Shown here: positions 26,821 through 34,444 of the stretch, in pieces
Numbering within the stretch: position 1 is the first letter of the stretch
Layout of the letters: each line of letters begins with the position of its first letter
NCBI GenBank assembly: GCA_017305935.1
Contig: JAFKJU010000026.1
Span: 26,058 to 90,057 of the forward strand
DNA: 64,000 bases
Direction: 5' to 3'
DNA from: Hyphomicrobiales bacterium
Lineage (GTDB): Bacteria; Pseudomonadota; Alphaproteobacteria; Rhizobiales; Rhizobiaceae
Notes under the pieces: model-generated
Database searches by the model: none
Told to the model about the DNA's origin: nothing
What the model saw: the letters and a program-made list of their open reading frames with translations, nothing else
Translations under genes and position numbers: made by a program

Positions 26821-27243
26821 TCACTTCCTGGGCGAGCAGATGAGAGGACGAAGCTCTTCGACGATTACGCCCGCCTTGGGCGACAGCATGGCGCCGATCC
26901 AATTATCCGAAAACGTCCCGGCTGCGTCGGCCGGAGACAGCCAGATCACCTCGTTGGTGGCGAGTTCGATCTTCACCTCGCTGCCGATCGGGCTGCCGGC
27001 GACGGTCTGAACGTAGTGGCGCTTGATCGAGACCTGCTTGCCGGCCTGGTCGACCACACGATTGTCGCCATACTCAATCGAAACTTCACCTGCCTGATTG
27101 CTGGGGGTGCAATCTGTCGAGCGTTCGCACTGGATGACCGAAGAGAAGGTGCATTTCCATAGGAGGCCGCTCCGCCACATCGGATTATCCGCCGCATTCG
27201 TTGGTCCGGCCGCCAGCAGCAACATCACGAGTAAACGCTTCAT
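26821..27243 (-). CDS. Secreted small protein with signal peptide
   Basis: 140 residues. It begins MKRLLVMLLLAAGPTNAA, a signal peptide with likely cleavage after the Ala of NAA. The mature part has four or more Cys (KCTFSSVIQCERSTDC and a terminal LICS), suggesting disulfides in the periplasm. It has a beta-rich look and no recognised family. It stands alone between the kinase unit and the XRE gene, each about 160 bases away. Confidence 0.65.
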   Translation of the reverse strand: MKRLLVMLLLAAGPTNAADNPMWRSGLLWKCTFSSVIQCERSTDCTPSNQAGEVSIEYGDNRVVDQAGKQVSIKRHYVQTVAGSPIGSEVKIELATNEVIWLSPADAAGTFSDNWIGAMLSPKAGVIVEELRPLICSPRK

Positions 27244-27400
27244 TTGGACCTCAACCCCGCCGCCGGCCGCAAGCGGCAAACCCGTTCAAAACGGAGCGCA
27301 TAATATTAAGTTAAATTAAGGTGTCCAGGGAATACAATGGTAAAGAGTAGACGTGCCAAGAGCGCTATGGGCCTCAAAAGTCTGTTTGCAAACGAGGCGG

Positions 27401-27658
27401 CTAAAGCGGCGCCTTTCCCGTCATCAGTTCCTGGATCGGGATTTTCAGCTTCTCGCAAATGCGCGAAATCGTGTGCAGCGTTGGGTTCGCGTCACCCTTA
27501 AGCATATGATAATAAAATATATATGTGACTTCACAGAGTTTGGCGAACTCCTCTTTGCCCATGTTGCGCTTTTCCCGCTCGCGCTCCATGACGACGGCAA
27601 TGTTCTTCAGGATCACCGTCCCAAGCTCGGTCTCGGGTTTCTTACGCTTGCTCGTCAT
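27401..27658 (-). CDS. XRE-family regulator divergent from the TrbM-like gene
   Basis: 85 residues from ATG 27658. A single helix-turn-helix covers about 25-75 (MGKEEFAKLCEVTYIFYYHM, then ISRICEKLKIPIQELM). It faces the TrbM-like gene across 52 bases, and the predicted promoter of that gene (27648-27676) overlaps the start of this one. The layout suggests that it controls its neighbour and itself, which remains inferred. Confidence 0.8.
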   Translation of the reverse strand: MTSKRKKPETELGTVILKNIAVVMEREREKRNMGKEEFAKLCEVTYIFYYHMLKGDANPTLHTISRICEKLKIPIQELMTGKAPL

Positions 27659-27676
27659 CGTCGCATAAACTATAAT
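27648..27676 (+). promoter_or_regulatory. Sigma-70-like promoter for the TrbM-like gene
   Basis: TTGCTC at 27648-27653 and TATAAT at 27671-27676 are separated by 17 bases. The predicted transcript would begin near 27683, leaving a leader of about 28 bases before ATG 27711. The promoter overlaps the first codons of the divergent XRE gene, so the regulator may act here. Confidence 0.65.
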
Positions 27677-27710
27677 TAAGGTGCTACAGTGTTGGGTGAG
27701 AGAACTGCCG

Positions 27711-28220
27711 ATGTTTGCAAATGCCACATCTATCTATGTCGTCGTCGGGATGCTGATGACGACCGCCGCGCTGCCATCCGCCGCTACGGCCAGCGAATGG
27801 GGTTGCGAGGTTCTGCTTTGTGCCTCGTCGTCCAATCCCTCGTGGAGAGGCGTCCCCGCGTGCCATCCGCCGATGAACCGGCTGATCTCCGCGATGAAGA
27901 AGCCGGGCTTCGACTGGCCAACCTGCCCGGAAGGCGGGACGGGAGAGCCGGGCTACCAGAGGTATGCGGAATGCCCGGAGGGATATCAGGTCGGAAGCAG
28001 CAGGGACCGCAACGGCTTCGCCGGATCGGGCGATCTTTGCGTCAAGACAGTCAACGTTTGCCAGAGCAATACGCACGGTCTCTATAACTCTGATCGGCAG
28101 CGGAGCTGCATACAAACGGTCTCCATTTCCCGACCGCTCAGGTCAGAGCCTTATTTCTTCGACATCAAAAATGACACCTCTGGCCAAACCGAGCGGCATT
28201 GGTTCGAACTGCACAAATAG
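27711..28220 (+). CDS. TrbM/KikA-like conjugal transfer protein
   Basis: 169 residues with an N-terminal signal-like segment (YVVVGMLMTTAALPSAATAS). The mature start WGCEVLLCASSSNPSWRGVP, followed by C-pairs and FDWPTCPEG, matches the TrbM/KikA/MpfK family (PF07424 type), periplasmic proteins of plasmid mating-pair systems. Several Cys pairs should form disulfides. No other mating-pair genes are in the window. ATG 27711 follows the predicted transcript start; an ATG-less start 30 bases earlier lies at the transcript end and is unlikely. SSB and nuclease genes follow downstream. Confidence 0.72.
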   Translation: MFANATSIYVVVGMLMTTAALPSAATASEWGCEVLLCASSSNPSWRGVPACHPPMNRLISAMKKPGFDWPTCPEGGTGEPGYQRYAECPEGYQVGSSRDRNGFAGSGDLCVKTVNVCQSNTHGLYNSDRQRSCIQTVSISRPLRSEPYFFDIKNDTSGQTERHWFELHK

Positions 28221-28253
28221 ACGCTTTTGAGCGGTTAAGGAAGGTTTAAATCC

Positions 28254-28571
28254 ATGCGAAGTGTAAACCGCCACACGCTTCTCGGCCATGTCGGGAACAT
28301 CATAACACTTAAAAATGTGCTGAAAGTGAACATCGCCACCGACCGGGAATGGGTTGCCGATGGAGAGCGGAAATCCGCACCGGAGTGGGTGCAGGTGACG
28401 ATCCTCGACAAGAAGCAGGCCGAATGGATCGAGAAGAACGTGGCGCGCGGCGACCTTGTCTATGTCGAGTCCCGGATCTCGAATTCCAGCTACGAACGCG
28501 AGGGGGAGCAGGTCTATACCACCGACGTCATTGCCCAGCTTTTCAATCTCGTCTCGAAAAAGGTGGCGTGA
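28254..28571 (+). CDS. ssb: Plasmid-type single-stranded DNA-binding protein
   Basis: 105 residues, one OB-fold with no acidic C-terminal tail. RHTLLGHVGNI near the start, APEWVQVTILDKKQAEWI in the middle, and ARGDLVYVESRI are the typical SSB segments. The lack of the DDDIPF-type tip that recruits repair proteins, and its short length, mark it as a divergent plasmid SSB. It overlaps or abuts the nuclease gene downstream and follows the TrbM-like gene by 33 bases, so the three may be one unit. Confidence 0.85.
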   Translation: MRSVNRHTLLGHVGNIITLKNVLKVNIATDREWVADGERKSAPEWVQVTILDKKQAEWIEKNVARGDLVYVESRISNSSYEREGEQVYTTDVIAQLFNLVSKKVA

Positions 28572-28596
28572 CATTCGCGCGCACGTCGTCATCATT

Positions 28597-29016
28597 GTGT
28601 CTGCCTGCCTGGCGCCAAGCGCCGGCACGGCCGCCGAGAACCGCCACGTCTCGGTTTCCGCCTTTCTCTGCGAACAGGCATCATGCAGCCCGGTCACCCT
28701 TCTTGTCTGGGATGGCGACAGTTTCATCCTGCGCGACGAGCGCGGGGGGCGCGAAAAAATCCGTATCGAAAACATCGATGCGCCTGAGATCGACGGGCGA
28801 TGCGCCGCCGAGCGCGCTGCGGCCGTCAAGGCGAAAAGCGAACTGGCGCGGTTGCTTGCGGGACATCGGATCAAGCTGGTGAGGAGCAAGCTCGATCGGT
28901 ACGGGCGCCAGTTGGCGCGCGTGGTCTCCGACGAAGGCGACGTCGGTGAGCGTCTGGTTGAGCAGGACCTCGCGCGCCGTTGGGATAGCTGGCGCGCGTC
29001 CTGGTGCCGAAGCTGA
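28597..29016 (+). CDS. Secreted staphylococcal-nuclease-family nuclease
   Basis: 139 residues from GTG 28597; the start is uncertain because no ATG lies nearby and the frame stays open upstream into ssb. A short hydrophobic leader (VSACLAPSAGTAA) should send it to the periplasm. The SNase catalytic set is complete: DGDS, the Arg of IRIENIDAPE with Asp and Glu, and the later Arg in KLDRYGRQLA. It should hydrolyse DNA or RNA using calcium. It resembles the cut gene at the left edge. The position after ssb and a TrbM-like gene is common on rhizobial plasmids. Confidence 0.85.
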   Translation: MSACLAPSAGTAAENRHVSVSAFLCEQASCSPVTLLVWDGDSFILRDERGGREKIRIENIDAPEIDGRCAAERAAAVKAKSELARLLAGHRIKLVRSKLDRYGRQLARVVSDEGDVGERLVEQDLARRWDSWRASWCRS

Positions 29017-29325
29017 CCATGATCGGTCGCGCGTGCTGCGGCGGATCTGCCGACGCCGATGGGCTTCGATTGTCGGTAATGTAAAGGAGATGAGAACTGT
29101 CGCAACGTTCGCGCGGCATATCCTGGCTCCGACGGGGGCGTCCCAATCCCGCTCTTCTGGGATGGCGGCCTGGCCCGATCCGGTGCTCGTGCGATCAACC
29201 CGCGAGGGGTCCGCTAGCGAGCTGCGGCCGCTTCGGCATGCGCCTTCGCGGTGATCGCGCCCCGGCCCGGGCCAATCATGGCGCCATCGAGCGGGAATTG
29301 GCCCGCTCCCCGATGGAGCCTCACG

Positions 29326-29508
29326 ATGTCGCACGATCTCTCCCTTGCTCAATCCCACGCCTTCCACCTCGCTCGTACCCTGATGGTCCCCGTGACCCTT
29401 TTCCGATCCGCCGGCGAATACGGCGTGCTGCCGAGCGAGGAACTCGACGACGCCGACGTCGACGTGATCCACGAGATCGATCCCTTCGACTTCGGACCGG
29501 CTCATTGA
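29326..29508 (+). CDS. 60-residue acidic protein, unknown
   Basis: The start is ATG 29326 with TGGAG upstream. The N-terminal half is helical (LSLAQSHAFHLARTLMVPVT) and the C-terminal half is very acidic (LDDADVDVIHEIDPFD). No family was recognised. An acidic tail of this kind is seen in small DNA mimics and SSB-like tails, but that is only a resemblance. It lies 310 bases from the nuclease gene; that gap shows no reliable gene. Confidence 0.55.
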   Translation: MSHDLSLAQSHAFHLARTLMVPVTLFRSAGEYGVLPSEELDDADVDVIHEIDPFDFGPAH

Positions 29509-29679
29509 GCCGGCTTCCTTCTGCCGCCGGGTGCCGCATCCATGCGGCGCCCGCAAGGGAAGCTGCACCGCGACGGGGCTCGGTGTCCCCTCGCCCCGAC
29601 CTCCGCGCCCTTGCAGCCGCCGCTTGGTGCGGCCTTGGCGGAAGTGCTGCGCAAAAAGTGTGGACGAGGAAAGAAGGAG

Positions 29680-29697
29680 CGGCCGCTGGCGCGGCCG
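29680..29697 (+). other. Hairpin abutting the ribosome-binding site of the Toprim gene
   Basis: A perfect 7-bp stem pairs CGGCCGC (29680-29686) with GCGGCCG (29691-29697). The Shine-Dalgarno GGAG (29697-29700) starts at the last base of the stem, eight bases before ATG 29705. Confidence 0.5.
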
Positions 29698-29704
29698 GAG
29701 ATAA

Positions 29705-30697
29705 ATGAAGAGAGCGAACATCGCGGAACTGAAGGAAAAGGTGAACTGCGGCGCGCTGCTGGAGCGCGCCGGATTCGCCGTCGACGTCAAGGAGAGCACG
29801 CGCCGGGCGGTCAAATACCGCCGCGGCGGCGAGATCGTCATCGTGACGCATGAGGGAAAGGGATGGTTCGATCCCCTAAGCGACGACAAGGGGGATATCT
29901 TCGCGCTCGCGCAACGCCTCGATCATGTCGGCTTTGCCGAGGGCCTCGAAACCGTCGCGGCCCTCGTCGGTTTCCGGACCAGCGATCCGGTCTGGGAGAA
30001 GCCAGCGCGGGAACGGCAGGCTGCGGTGGCACTGGCCGAGCAGTGGAGAGCGAGACGAACGCCCTGGCGCGGATCCGCGACCTGGCGCTATCTCGCTTCG
30101 TCTCGCTTCTTGCCCTCGACCGTCCTGCAACGGGCAATCGGGGCCGACCGGCTGCGCGAGGGACCGTACGGCAGCATGTGGGCGGCACACACGGATGATG
30201 CCGGCATCGTCTGCGGATGGGAGGAGCGCGGTCCGGAATGGCGGGGATTTTCGACAGGCGGTTCGAAGACCCTCTTCCGCCTCGGCAGGCCCGACGCGCT
30301 GCGGATATGCGTCACGGAAGCGGCGATCGACGCCATGAGCCTCGCGGCCTTCGAAGGGCTTCGCGACGGTTCGCTCTACCTCAGCACCGGCGGGGGATGG
30401 TCTCCCCTCACTGACGCCGCGTTGCGCGCTCTCGCAGCGCGGCCCGGCGTCATGCTGGTTGCCGCGACCGACGCGAACGATCAGGGCCAAACCTATGCGG
30501 AGCGCCTGCGACTGCTCGCGGAGAGCACTGACTGCGCATGGCAGCGGCTCCGGCCGACGGCCGACGACTGGAATGAGGCGCTGCAGCAGAAGGGGAAGGA
30601 GGAGAGGGAAAGAAGGGAAGAATGGAAAAAGAGGAGGCCTGCCGCATGCGCGCCGCCCGCGTCAAGGGAGGCTTCGCCCGGCAGAGCCGGCCCTTGA
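29705..30697 (+). CDS. DUF3991/Toprim-domain protein, plasmid primase-like
   Basis: 330 residues. The N-terminal about 110 (VKYRRGGEIVIVTHEGKGWF) and the following FLPSTVLQRAIGADRLREG segment resemble the DUF3991 region of plasmid Toprim proteins. The Toprim part has the conserved Glu in ICVTEAAIDAMSLAA and the acidic motif in VAATDANDQG. Such proteins are related to primases and nucleases of mobile elements, but activity is unproven. The C-terminus is a purine-rich, Glu/Lys-rich tail. It opens the accessory region; the next gene is preceded by a repeat of the inverted-repeat family at 30661. Confidence 0.82.
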   Translation: MKRANIAELKEKVNCGALLERAGFAVDVKESTRRAVKYRRGGEIVIVTHEGKGWFDPLSDDKGDIFALAQRLDHVGFAEGLETVAALVGFRTSDPVWEKPARERQAAVALAEQWRARRTPWRGSATWRYLASSRFLPSTVLQRAIGADRLREGPYGSMWAAHTDDAGIVCGWEERGPEWRGFSTGGSKTLFRLGRPDALRICVTEAAIDAMSLAAFEGLRDGSLYLSTGGGWSPLTDAALRALAARPGVMLVAATDANDQGQTYAERLRLLAESTDCAWQRLRPTADDWNEALQQKGKEERERREEWKKRRPAACAPPASREASPGRAGP

Positions 30698-30698
30698 C
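30661..30698. repeat. Short copy of the GTCAAG/CTTGAC inverted-repeat leader element
   Basis: GTCAAGGG at 30661-30668 and CCCTTGAC at 30691-30698 are exact inverted repeats enclosing a GC-rich centre. It overlaps the 3' end of the Toprim gene and lies in the leader of the gene at 30810. The same arms recur in eight other leaders of this window. Confidence 0.7.
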
Positions 30699-30809
30699 CC
30701 GGCCGATCGCGATGCCGGCGGCGCGGAAGGGGTAACAAAGGACTGAACAAGAAGGCAGGTCGAAAAGGCTGTGCCGCGCTTCGGTCCGACAACCCCGAAG
30801 GAGCCGCAC

Positions 30810-31415
30810 ATGACCACCGCATCCGCTATCCGCAAGGTTTTCCAGGGCGTCGCCGATCGCCACCAGATGTATCGCATGTTCGACCGCCATGCCGGGCGCA
30901 CGAAGCGCCACGCCGATGATGCAACGACCCTCTATGCCGGCGAGTTTTTCGAGATCGGCGATGTCGAGCATGACTACATGTTCGCCGTGGAGGCTCCGCT
31001 GTGGATCCGCGGCTCGATGTTCGCGCTCCGCCAGTTCCTGACCGGCTCGGTGACCTCGGTCTTCTTCGCCCTGCGCATCGACGACGCCATCCGCTACTTT
31101 CACGGTTATTGCGATCTTTCCGACGAAGGGTCGGTCGAGCGGATGCGTCTCGCCATCATCGAGCGCGAAAGCCGGCCGGTCCGGGCGATGACACGCGAGG
31201 AACGTCTTGAGCACATCTGGAGCAGCACCGCAGAACCCTATCGTGGCTACGCGGACCATCGCTGGCCCTACGCGTCGCGCGGCAAGCGCACTGTGCTCTT
31301 CTTCGGTGGCAAGCTGGGCAGCGTCCCGAGATTGCTTGAATCTCTCACAGACGAGGAGGTGGCCGCCAAGCTGCCCGTGCATTTGCGCTACCTGCCCGAC
31401 GCGGCTGCGGCGTGA
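30810..31415 (+). CDS. Plasmid protein of unknown function
   Basis: 201 residues from ATG 30810. The leader contains CTTCGG and CCGAAG that can pair next to the GGAG Shine-Dalgarno. The protein looks globular and has no membrane segment. Notable stretches are YRMFDRHAGRTKRHADDATT and WIRGSMFALRQFLTGSVTSV. No family was recognised. It is followed 11 bases later by the first of two paralogous genes, so 30810-34199 is probably one transcript of four genes. Confidence 0.65.
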   Translation: MTTASAIRKVFQGVADRHQMYRMFDRHAGRTKRHADDATTLYAGEFFEIGDVEHDYMFAVEAPLWIRGSMFALRQFLTGSVTSVFFALRIDDAIRYFHGYCDLSDEGSVERMRLAIIERESRPVRAMTREERLEHIWSSTAEPYRGYADHRWPYASRGKRTVLFFGGKLGSVPRLLESLTDEEVAAKLPVHLRYLPDAAAA

Positions 31416-31426
31416 CGGAGGCAACG

Positions 31427-32110
31427 ATGGCAGAGTACCGTTTTCCGACCGTGGTGACGCCGGAGATTCCTTCCGCCGACATGACACCGCTTGAGGCGCT
31501 GATCCTGTCCACCGCTTTCGATGAAACGCCTGCAGCCGGCGGTTCGTACTTCCATGCGCGGTTTGGTCCGAGCGACATCCTGACGATCGATGCTCAGACC
31601 GTGCGCCGCGCGCTTGAAGCGTCGGCCGGTATCGAGAGCCCCGTCCTTGAACACGTCACATCGCTCATCGAGGAACTTGATGCGCAGGGAGACGATGTCC
31701 CCGATGACCTGGACATCGATGTGAGCGATGGCGGTCATGGATGGGTCGAAATCCTGGAGGCAGTCGTCGCCCGGTCGAAAACGATCGACGAGATCGTGGT
31801 CACGGCAGCGTTTACCTGCAGCAAGATGCGGCCGAACGGCTTTGGCGGCAGTGTGATGCGGATTTCCAAGGAGCGCACGCAGTACGCATCTACGCACGAT
31901 ATGCTCCACACCATGCGCACGGATGCGACGATGCCGACCGACGGCGGGCATGAGATCCGCGGTCGCCTCGAAGCCATCGCCGCAGAGGCTGGCTGGGATA
32001 GTTTCACCCTTCTGCTGCTGATCGCCCGCTGGCTCGAAAGCTCCGGTTCCGGCGAAAGGCTCATCCGCCATCTCGACGAGATCGCAACGGCTGAGGATGC
32101 GCCCGAATAG
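31427..32110 (+). CDS. Unknown protein, short member of a tandem paralogue pair
   Basis: 227 residues. ATG 31427 has GGAGG upstream and is preferred to GTG 31412. Its first about 180 residues align with the next gene: TVVTPEIPSADMTPLEALIL here against VVITPAIPFDDMTPLERLVL there, then matching AFD/VFD, FGPSDILTI and DAQTVRRALEASAG. No known domain was recognised. The C-terminal helix FTLLLLIARWLESSGSGERL is specific to this copy. Confidence 0.65.
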   Translation: MAEYRFPTVVTPEIPSADMTPLEALILSTAFDETPAAGGSYFHARFGPSDILTIDAQTVRRALEASAGIESPVLEHVTSLIEELDAQGDDVPDDLDIDVSDGGHGWVEILEAVVARSKTIDEIVVTAAFTCSKMRPNGFGGSVMRISKERTQYASTHDMLHTMRTDATMPTDGGHEIRGRLEAIAAEAGWDSFTLLLLIARWLESSGSGERLIRHLDEIATAEDAPE

Positions 32111-32148
32111 GCGCTTCCACCTTCACCACCCCTGTATCCATTCCCCCG

Positions 32149-32166
32149 CCCGGCCATCGCGCCGGG
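32149..32166 (+). other. Intercistronic hairpin between the paralogues
   Basis: CCCGGC (32149-32154) pairs with GCCGGG (32161-32166) around the loop CATCGC. The same loop sequence closes the larger hairpin at 42427-42458. Confidence 0.45.
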
Positions 32167-32193
32167 TTCTTCACTTTCCGGAAGGAGAATCTC

Positions 32194-33267
32194 ATGGACC
32201 ACCTCGAAACCACCGTCGTCATCACGCCGGCGATCCCGTTCGACGACATGACGCCGCTCGAACGGCTTGTGCTCTCGCATGTCTTCGACGCCGATGTGAC
32301 CCATGACGGTCTGCAACTCTTTAGTGATCGTGGCGCGGCGAACGTGCTGCAATTTTCGACCACTGAAGTCGCGACGGCCTATGCGGCATCGTCGGCAATG
32401 TCGGACAGCGACCTGAACCGGATCGTCGCGCGATACTGGACCGACGCGGACGGGGCAGGGGAAACGGTCGAAATCCCCATGTTCGGCATGTCGTGGGAGT
32501 CCGTCCTGATGAACATCGTGGCGCGCTCCAGCATCCTCACCGAAATCAGGGTGCTGGAGTGGTATCGGCATCCTTCACAGAGGCCGGACAGTTTCGGCGC
32601 GAATGTCATTCTGATCACTGCGAATGCCGTCGTCGGCATAGACAGCGACGATCTGCTGGAGCAGATGCGCGCCGAGACCGAGACGCGGTGGTCGGCCGAA
32701 ACCTTCAGGCGGTCGACTGGCGTCCCTGATCCTGCCGGCGCCAATCCCGCCGTGGACCGGATGCGCCAGGTCATCGACCCACGGCGCGATGCTAGGCTTC
32801 CGAGGGAGAACTCCGCTCTTGTTTCACGCGAGCAGGATTCCCGAGCCGGGTTCATCCGCTTCATCGAGTCCTTCGGCGCGCCCGTCCCTGTCGTGGCCTC
32901 GGCGGATGAGCGCTGGCAGGAGACAGTGCTCTTTTGCTGGGAAGCAATGAAGCATTTCCAAAGCTGCCTCATGAACGATCGGCCCATCGTACCGAGCGTC
33001 TATGCGATGCTTGAGGTCTGGGCCGTGGTCGGCTCGCTTCAGATGCGCCGCTGGGCCATGCCCGTGGCGGATCTCGCTCTGCGGATCCACGACCATCTGG
33101 GCGAGCAGCTGATCAACCCACCGTCGCCCTTTGACCTCGACTTCGTGCCGGCTGTCATCGAGGTCCTGAGCTGGACGCAGAACGGCCCCGAGCTTCCGGG
33201 TTCGATCGAGGAGACGGCCGTCAAGGTCCTCGCCAAACTGGTGGATTATCGGGAGAAGCGTCGATGA
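32194..33267 (+). CDS. Unknown protein, long member of a tandem paralogue pair
   Basis: 357 residues. The N-terminal half repeats the preceding gene. After about residue 190 it has an added helical domain (GFIRFIESFGAPVPVVASAD, CWEAMKHFQSCLMNDRPIVP) not present in the shorter copy. It looks like duplication followed by fusion with, or loss of, a C-terminal domain. No function was recognised. GGAAGGAG precedes ATG 32194. It overlaps the next gene by four bases (ATGA). Confidence 0.65.
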   Translation: MDHLETTVVITPAIPFDDMTPLERLVLSHVFDADVTHDGLQLFSDRGAANVLQFSTTEVATAYAASSAMSDSDLNRIVARYWTDADGAGETVEIPMFGMSWESVLMNIVARSSILTEIRVLEWYRHPSQRPDSFGANVILITANAVVGIDSDDLLEQMRAETETRWSAETFRRSTGVPDPAGANPAVDRMRQVIDPRRDARLPRENSALVSREQDSRAGFIRFIESFGAPVPVVASADERWQETVLFCWEAMKHFQSCLMNDRPIVPSVYAMLEVWAVVGSLQMRRWAMPVADLALRIHDHLGEQLINPPSPFDLDFVPAVIEVLSWTQNGPELPGSIEETAVKVLAKLVDYREKRR

Positions 33268-34199
33268 GCTACCGCGTTTCATGGGACATCGACATCAATG
33301 ACGCAGCCTCTCCGCTTGACGCGGCTCGCAAGGCGCACGAGATCGTCCGCCGGAGGGGCACGTCCGCCAACGTCTATAATGTCGAGGCACCGGACGGCGT
33401 AGTCACCGTCGTCGATCTGGAGGCGGCCAACGGCCCGAAGGCACCAGACCCCGCGCCGTCGCTTCAGGAGGTACTTGCGGCGGCTGAGAGCTTTATCTCC
33501 GGTTTCGAAGGCGATGAGGTGCAGGAGGGCGTTGATCAGCTGCTTGCCGATATCCGGGCCGCAATGCGTGGCCGCACCGATCGGCAGATTGTCGACGAAA
33601 CCAACGCGCTTGCTCGCTACATGATGGCCGAGCTTGTTGGCACCGGCTACCAGGTGGCGGACACCTGGAGGTTCCACGAGGAGACCGATCCGAGAAGCCG
33701 GAAGGCGTGGAAACATGCTGTGGCGATCATGGAAATGATCACCTTCACCGATGCGGAGGACGCCCTCTCCAACCTCGATCCGGCCGCGCAGGATCTGGAA
33801 GACACTTTTGCCGGCCGCGTCAACTATGCGGCGACGGTGATTGCCCGGAAGGGTGGACAGACCCAGATTTTCGATTGCCCCGATGAATCCGGAGTCGCTG
33901 AAAGTGAGAGAAAAATAGTCACATTGACTTTCGTGCCTGAGGCCTGGGTGAACGACTACGCGGTCGTCGTCGATCCAGAAGGCCGATGTGAATGGCCCGT
34001 TTTGCGAAAGCTCTTCCTCGAAAAATTCTCGACGGAGAATGAATGGAACGAACGCCATCAGGATAGGGACGACATGCGCTTTGAAGGCGCGGCGCCGGCC
34101 TGGGTCCGCTCTTGGGCAGGTCCTTTTGAAGTTGAATTAGTCGATGACCCGGCGTCGGTTTGGCCCGCTCTCGAAATCGGTAGTTCCAAAGGAAATTAA
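33264..34199 (+). CDS. Unknown protein, last gene of the 30.8-34.2 kb unit
   Basis: 311 residues, starting inside the previous stop (ATGA), so translationally coupled. The first about 55 residues (YRVSWDIDINDAASPLDAAR, YNVEAPDGVVTVVDLEA) form a small beta-alpha-beta domain found in plasmid proteins of rhizobia. The middle is helical and acidic. The C-terminal third (after about 215) is less GC-rich in wobble positions than its neighbours, which may reflect a separately acquired domain. No function can be assigned. Confidence 0.6.
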   Translation: MSYRVSWDIDINDAASPLDAARKAHEIVRRRGTSANVYNVEAPDGVVTVVDLEAANGPKAPDPAPSLQEVLAAAESFISGFEGDEVQEGVDQLLADIRAAMRGRTDRQIVDETNALARYMMAELVGTGYQVADTWRFHEETDPRSRKAWKHAVAIMEMITFTDAEDALSNLDPAAQDLEDTFAGRVNYAATVIARKGGQTQIFDCPDESGVAESERKIVTLTFVPEAWVNDYAVVVDPEGRCEWPVLRKLFLEKFSTENEWNERHQDRDDMRFEGAAPAWVRSWAGPFEVELVDDPASVWPALEIGSSKGN

Positions 34200-34239
34200 A
34201 TCAGAAAATCAGGGTCTATCCCGCATGCGCGTCCGGCCC

Positions 34240-34276
34240 GTCAAGGGCAGGCGCTGCCGCTAACGCGGCCCTTGAC
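34240..34276. repeat. Short copy of the GTCAAG/CTTGAC inverted-repeat leader element
   Basis: GTCAAGGG (34240-34247) and CCCTTGAC (34269-34276) are exact inverted repeats with a GC-rich centre. It lies in the 245-base leader of the methylase-helicase gene. Confidence 0.7.
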
Positions 34277-34444
34277 CGGCCGCCCACGATGCGGTCTGCG
34301 GACCGTGTACGAACGGGTCTGAAGAAGGCAGGACGTCGCTCCGCCTCAGACCCGAGAAACCCCTCGTCCCCTCGCAAACGCCCTCCCCTGCCGGAACCCC
34401 TTTCCGCGGGACGACGGCGCGCGCCCGCTCACAAGGAGATCTCG

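Noticed and set aside
29091..29254. Short frame beginning MRTVATFARHILAP
   Set aside because: The AGGAG directly abuts the ATG, leaving no spacing, and the composition is unlike a real protein.
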